64,000 nucleotides of DNA, taken from CBDFKK01 sp965248815 (lineage in GTDB: Bacteria > Pseudomonadota > Alphaproteobacteria > SMXP01). The stretch spans positions 2,976,001-3,040,000 of the forward strand of contig CBDFKK010000008.1 in assembly GCA_965248815.1 (NCBI GenBank). The letters are read 5' to 3'. A program made the position numbers and the translations under genes. This document shows positions 61,361-64,000 of this stretch, one piece after another (position 1 is the first letter of the stretch; each line of letters begins with the position of its first letter). The notes under the pieces are model-generated. The model was not told the DNA's origin. It saw nothing but the letters and a program-made list of their open reading frames with translations, and did no database searches.

Positions 61361-61467
61361 CCATTTTCCGCGCTCAAGTCTCAATTGACACGCCAGGCCA
61401 ACCGCGACACCCTTGCGCTTTGAGAGCTTCGGGTGCAACTGCAGACCAATCATCATAAAGGGCGATC

Positions 61468-63012
61468 ATGAGAAACTTGATGGCGATGGCTGTTGCTGCC
61501 GGTCTTGCATTGACTACGGCCGTGTGGTCGCAAGAAGACGAAGATGGTCAGAATGGCGATCCGTCTGAGAAGCGCGAAGCACAGGCGTCGCCGGTAGAAG
61601 ATCCCAAGTCGTTTGAAAAAATTCTAACCGGCCGTTTCAGCGGTGAGCAAGTTCGTTATCAGGCGAAAGCGTTCGAAACCCATCTGAAGAACAAAAAGAA
61701 CGAAGCGGTCGCGAGCATATTTGCCACCTCTTACACCAAAGACGGCCTGCTAGACCCATCCAAACGGCCGGTCACTTTTATCTTTAACGGTGGGCCGGGC
61801 TCGGCCTCGCTTTGGCTGCACATGGGTGTCTTTGGGCCGAAGCGAATTGTCGTGCCGAGCGACGGAGAACCTGCGGGCGCACCTCCCTATGACATCGTGA
61901 ACAATGAATACAGCCTGCTCGACGTTTCGGATCTCGTCTTCATCGATCCGGTGGGAACGGGCTACAGCCGCGCGATCGGTAAAGGCCGTTCGAAAAACTA
62001 TTGGGGCGTGCGCGAAGACGCCCGTTCGCTGGCAGAATTCATCCGCCTTTACATGACCGAATACCAGCGCTGGAACTCGCCCAAATATTTGGCCGGGGAA
62101 AGTTATGGGACGACGCGAGCAGCTGCGCTGATTCACGAACTCATGGACGGCTACAACGGCATCGCCGTCAACGGCGTTATTCTGATTTCTTCAATCCTTG
62201 ATTTTCAAGGGGCTAACTTTAAGGAGGGCAATGATCAGCCCTACATCTCATTTCTACCAACCTATGCGGCCAGTGCGTGGTATCACGACAGGCTAGAGGA
62301 CAGGCCAGAGCGACTCGAAGATTTTCTCGAAGAGGTTCGCAACTTTGCAATCAACGAATATGCGCCCGCGCTAATGAGAGGCAATCGACTGAGCGACGGT
62401 GAGCGAGACTATATCGTTGAAACCCTTGCCCTCTATACGGGGCTTTCCGAAACCTATATCGATCGTGCGAACTTGAGGGTTTCCGCATTTCGTTTCATGA
62501 AAGAATTTCTTCGCGAAGAGGGCAAGACTGTCGGCCGTTTCGACAGCCGCTATACAGGCGACGATTATGATGATGCCGGCGAATTTTTCGACGACGACCC
62601 GTCAGCGTACGGCATAAATGCGGCGTTTGTTTCAAGCGTCAACGACTACCTAACACGAGAACTTGGCGTCGACTTTACACGCGAGTACCGCATATTGCCG
62701 TCCGACGTTGGCCGCGGCTGGAACTGGTCGACGGACCGCGGCGGGTGGCCGTCTTATGTCAATGTGGCTCCTTGGCTCGGTGAAGGCATGCGGGAAAATA
62801 GCGATCTCAGAGTCTTTGTTGCAAGCGGTTACTACGACCTTGCCACACCGTTCTTTGCGACCGAAAATACCGTGGCCAATAATGGTATTGAGCAAGATCG
62901 CGTGACGCTGGCTTACTATGAGGCGGGTCACATGATGTATACTCACGAACCCTCGCTCGCAAAACTCGCGCGTGACGTACACGAATTCATTTTGCCAAAC
63001 GAAGCAAATTAA
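61468..63012 (+). CDS. Serine carboxypeptidase, peptidase family S10
   Basis: A 514-residue exported enzyme; the signal peptide is about 1-21 (RNLMAMAVAAGLALTTAVWS), preceded by AAAGGGCG. The S10 motifs are complete: NGGPGSASLWLH forms the oxyanion hole, Ser212 is in GESYGTTRAAAL, Asp457 in SGYYDLATP and His488 in EAGHMMYTHEP, giving the Ser-Asp-His triad. A charged linker (EDEDGQNGDPSEKREAQAS) follows the signal. S10 enzymes remove C-terminal residues from peptides at acidic pH. It is one of two secreted peptidases in the window (the other is the M1 enzyme). Its only near neighbour on the strand is the RTX protein about 110 bases upstream, with no overlap. Confidence 0.93.
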   Translation: MRNLMAMAVAAGLALTTAVWSQEDEDGQNGDPSEKREAQASPVEDPKSFEKILTGRFSGEQVRYQAKAFETHLKNKKNEAVASIFATSYTKDGLLDPSKRPVTFIFNGGPGSASLWLHMGVFGPKRIVVPSDGEPAGAPPYDIVNNEYSLLDVSDLVFIDPVGTGYSRAIGKGRSKNYWGVREDARSLAEFIRLYMTEYQRWNSPKYLAGESYGTTRAAALIHELMDGYNGIAVNGVILISSILDFQGANFKEGNDQPYISFLPTYAASAWYHDRLEDRPERLEDFLEEVRNFAINEYAPALMRGNRLSDGERDYIVETLALYTGLSETYIDRANLRVSAFRFMKEFLREEGKTVGRFDSRYTGDDYDDAGEFFDDDPSAYGINAAFVSSVNDYLTRELGVDFTREYRILPSDVGRGWNWSTDRGGWPSYVNVAPWLGEGMRENSDLRVFVASGYYDLATPFFATENTVANNGIEQDRVTLAYYEAGHMMYTHEPSLAKLARDVHEFILPNEAN

Positions 63013-64000
63013 CCCGACGCGACCACAATTTTCTTAAGTTGATCGAGTTGATCGGATCGGTCGTCCGGGAAATCGTGGTCGATCCACCAGTCTTCGACTT
63101 GCGCAAGAATGCGTCCGACGTCGGGTCCCTCTTCCACGCCAAGTGACATGACGTCCCTCGCCCTAATCTTGAGCGAAGATTTGGACCAGGCCTTGGCGCG
63201 CTCCAAGAGCGAGTGCCAACGGCCCTCATGTGCCGCGTCGCCATCTTCGGCCCATTTCAGGCGCAAATGATCAAGCGCCACAGGTTGCCCCAGCCTGTAC
63301 AGCGCCCGGCCCATTTCGTTCTCGTCCTGCCAACTTTCAACATCGACGGCGGAGACTCGAGAGATTTCAAGTAGGCGATTTCGCACTTCATTCGAAAATT
63401 TCAGGCGCTTTGCAATGCTCTTTAGTGCATTTTCATCCTTGGGCAGTAGCGCCGCGAGACGTAACGTCACCTCTGGTTCAATTGAATGACGCTTGTCCAC
63501 GGCGATAAGGCCTTCGAGGCTTTTCAATTGTGCCGCTTCAGCTTCCGGCATAATTTCGGACAAAATTCCGGTCTCGTGCATTTTTTGAACAATAGGTGAG
63601 GCTTTATCTGCGGTGAGCAACTGAAAAAGTTCCGACTGTATTCGCTCACCGGAAAGTTTGGCCAGACCCTCCTTGTTGCGCACACACGCTGCAAGGCTTT
63701 GCTCGTCCAAATTGTCATGGCCGAACCGGGCATTGAAACGAAAGAAACGCAATATGCGCAAGAAGTCTTCCTGAATACGTTGATCAGGATCGCCGATAAA
63801 TCGCACGAGACCCTTGCGGGCATCTTCCACCCCCTTGACGGGATCGAAGATGCTGCCATCAGGATCGGCATAGATGGCGTTCATCGTAAAGTCGCGGCGC
63901 TCGGCGTCTGCCTGCCAATCATTTGTGAATGCTACCTCCGCGTGCCGGCCAAACGTTTCCACGTCTGTTCTGAGCGTCGTCACTTCAAAAGGCTCGCCGT
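63009..64000 (-). CDS. cca: CCA tRNA nucleotidyltransferase (5' part beyond right edge)
   Basis: The reverse-strand frame continues past the window edge; about 329 residues are seen, including the C-terminus. The visible part starts within GEPFEVTTLRTDVETFGRH, then the class II poly(A) polymerase/CCA-enzyme nucleotide site AERRDFTMNAIYADPDGSIF, and LRILRFFRFNARFG. The catalytic head with the GGxxRD motif lies outside. The helical tail includes LERAKAWSKSSLKIRARDVM. The enzyme adds or repairs the 3' CCA of tRNAs. The stop overlaps the convergent S10 gene end by four bases. Confidence 0.9.
   Translation of the reverse strand, partial: GEPFEVTTLRTDVETFGRHAEVAFTNDWQADAERRDFTMNAIYADPDGSIFDPVKGVEDARKGLVRFIGDPDQRIQEDFLRILRFFRFNARFGHDNLDEQSLAACVRNKEGLAKLSGERIQSELFQLLTADKASPIVQKMHETGILSEIMPEAEAAQLKSLEGLIAVDKRHSIEPEVTLRLAALLPKDENALKSIAKRLKFSNEVRNRLLEISRVSAVDVESWQDENEMGRALYRLGQPVALDHLRLKWAEDGDAAHEGRWHSLLERAKAWSKSSLKIRARDVMSLGVEEGPDVGRILAQVEDWWIDHDFPDDRSDQLDQLKKIVVASG

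Noticed and set aside
59927..61456. Long reverse-strand frames opposite the RTX gene
   Set aside because: Low-complexity complements of GGxGxD codons; no start signals or family match.

Overview
The window reads as chromosome of an aerobic, probably uncultured alphaproteobacterium of intermediate GC. The assignment is inference. It rests on the RTX protein ending in the 'DxADFIFV'-type tail common in alphaproteobacterial type I secretion substrates, a PEP-CTERM protein, a DUF6356 gene, many lipoproteins, and a CATCCTTCGAGACG/CTCAGGATGAGG intergenic repeat of the kind found in alphaproteobacterial genomes. I found no rRNA, tRNA, transposase, integrase, phage or CRISPR. This is ordinary mosaic chromosome with unusually many broken genes.

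Layout. 1-13 kb holds metabolic genes: a polysaccharide deacetylase (cut by the left edge), a ThDP decarboxylase-type enzyme, an FGE-fold lipoprotein, a methyltransferase, a limonene-epoxide-hydrolase-like enzyme, a Tat-exported DUF1838 protein, a four-module helical protein, a hybrid histidine kinase, an LLM flavin oxidoreductase, an exported NmrA-like protein and an FAD oxidase. 13.2-20.2 kb is the coupled pair alpha-2-macroglobulin/PBP1C, a periplasmic protease trap plus peptidoglycan repair unit. 20.4-25.0 kb is a co-directional run: Pit transporter, ArsM-like arsenite methyltransferase, exported VOC protein (interrupted by TGA) and a DHA2 exporter, a plausible metalloid-handling cluster. 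25-31 kb has an M1 peptidase with DUF6702 partner, small hypotheticals, a DUF899 protein and a methyltransferase. 31.4-34.8 kb has a TPR protein, a frameshifted Lrp regulator, a frameshifted DUF6356 gene and a TolB-type propeller. 34.8-41 kb has a GPH transporter, a probable 54-aa membrane peptide with its own terminator, a UbiD decarboxylase, a PEP-CTERM protein and a frameshifted TPR lipoprotein. 41-53 kb has envelope and redox genes (YebB/YiiX-like hydrolase, DsbD/ScsB, thiolase, AMIN-like/TPR protein, Sel1 lipoprotein, YjbQ, haloalkane dehalogenase). 53.3-58 kb is a three-gene 2-oxoacid:ferredoxin oxidoreductase operon with its own NAD(P)H/flavin/Fe-S subunit. The end holds a large RTX protein, an S10 carboxypeptidase and the CCA-adding enzyme (cut by the right edge).

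The most notable observations are the arsenic-type cluster at 20.4-25.0 kb, and four independent gene-breaking lesions: a TGA in the VOC gene, a 5-bp tandem duplication in lrp, a small deletion in DUF6356 and a +1 shift in a TPR lipoprotein. These mean either ongoing gene decay or consensus errors. Also notable are the small membrane ORF with terminator at 36.4-36.6 kb and a hairpin-rich intergenic stretch at 43.2-43.4 kb. No window-wide new defence or mobile system was found.
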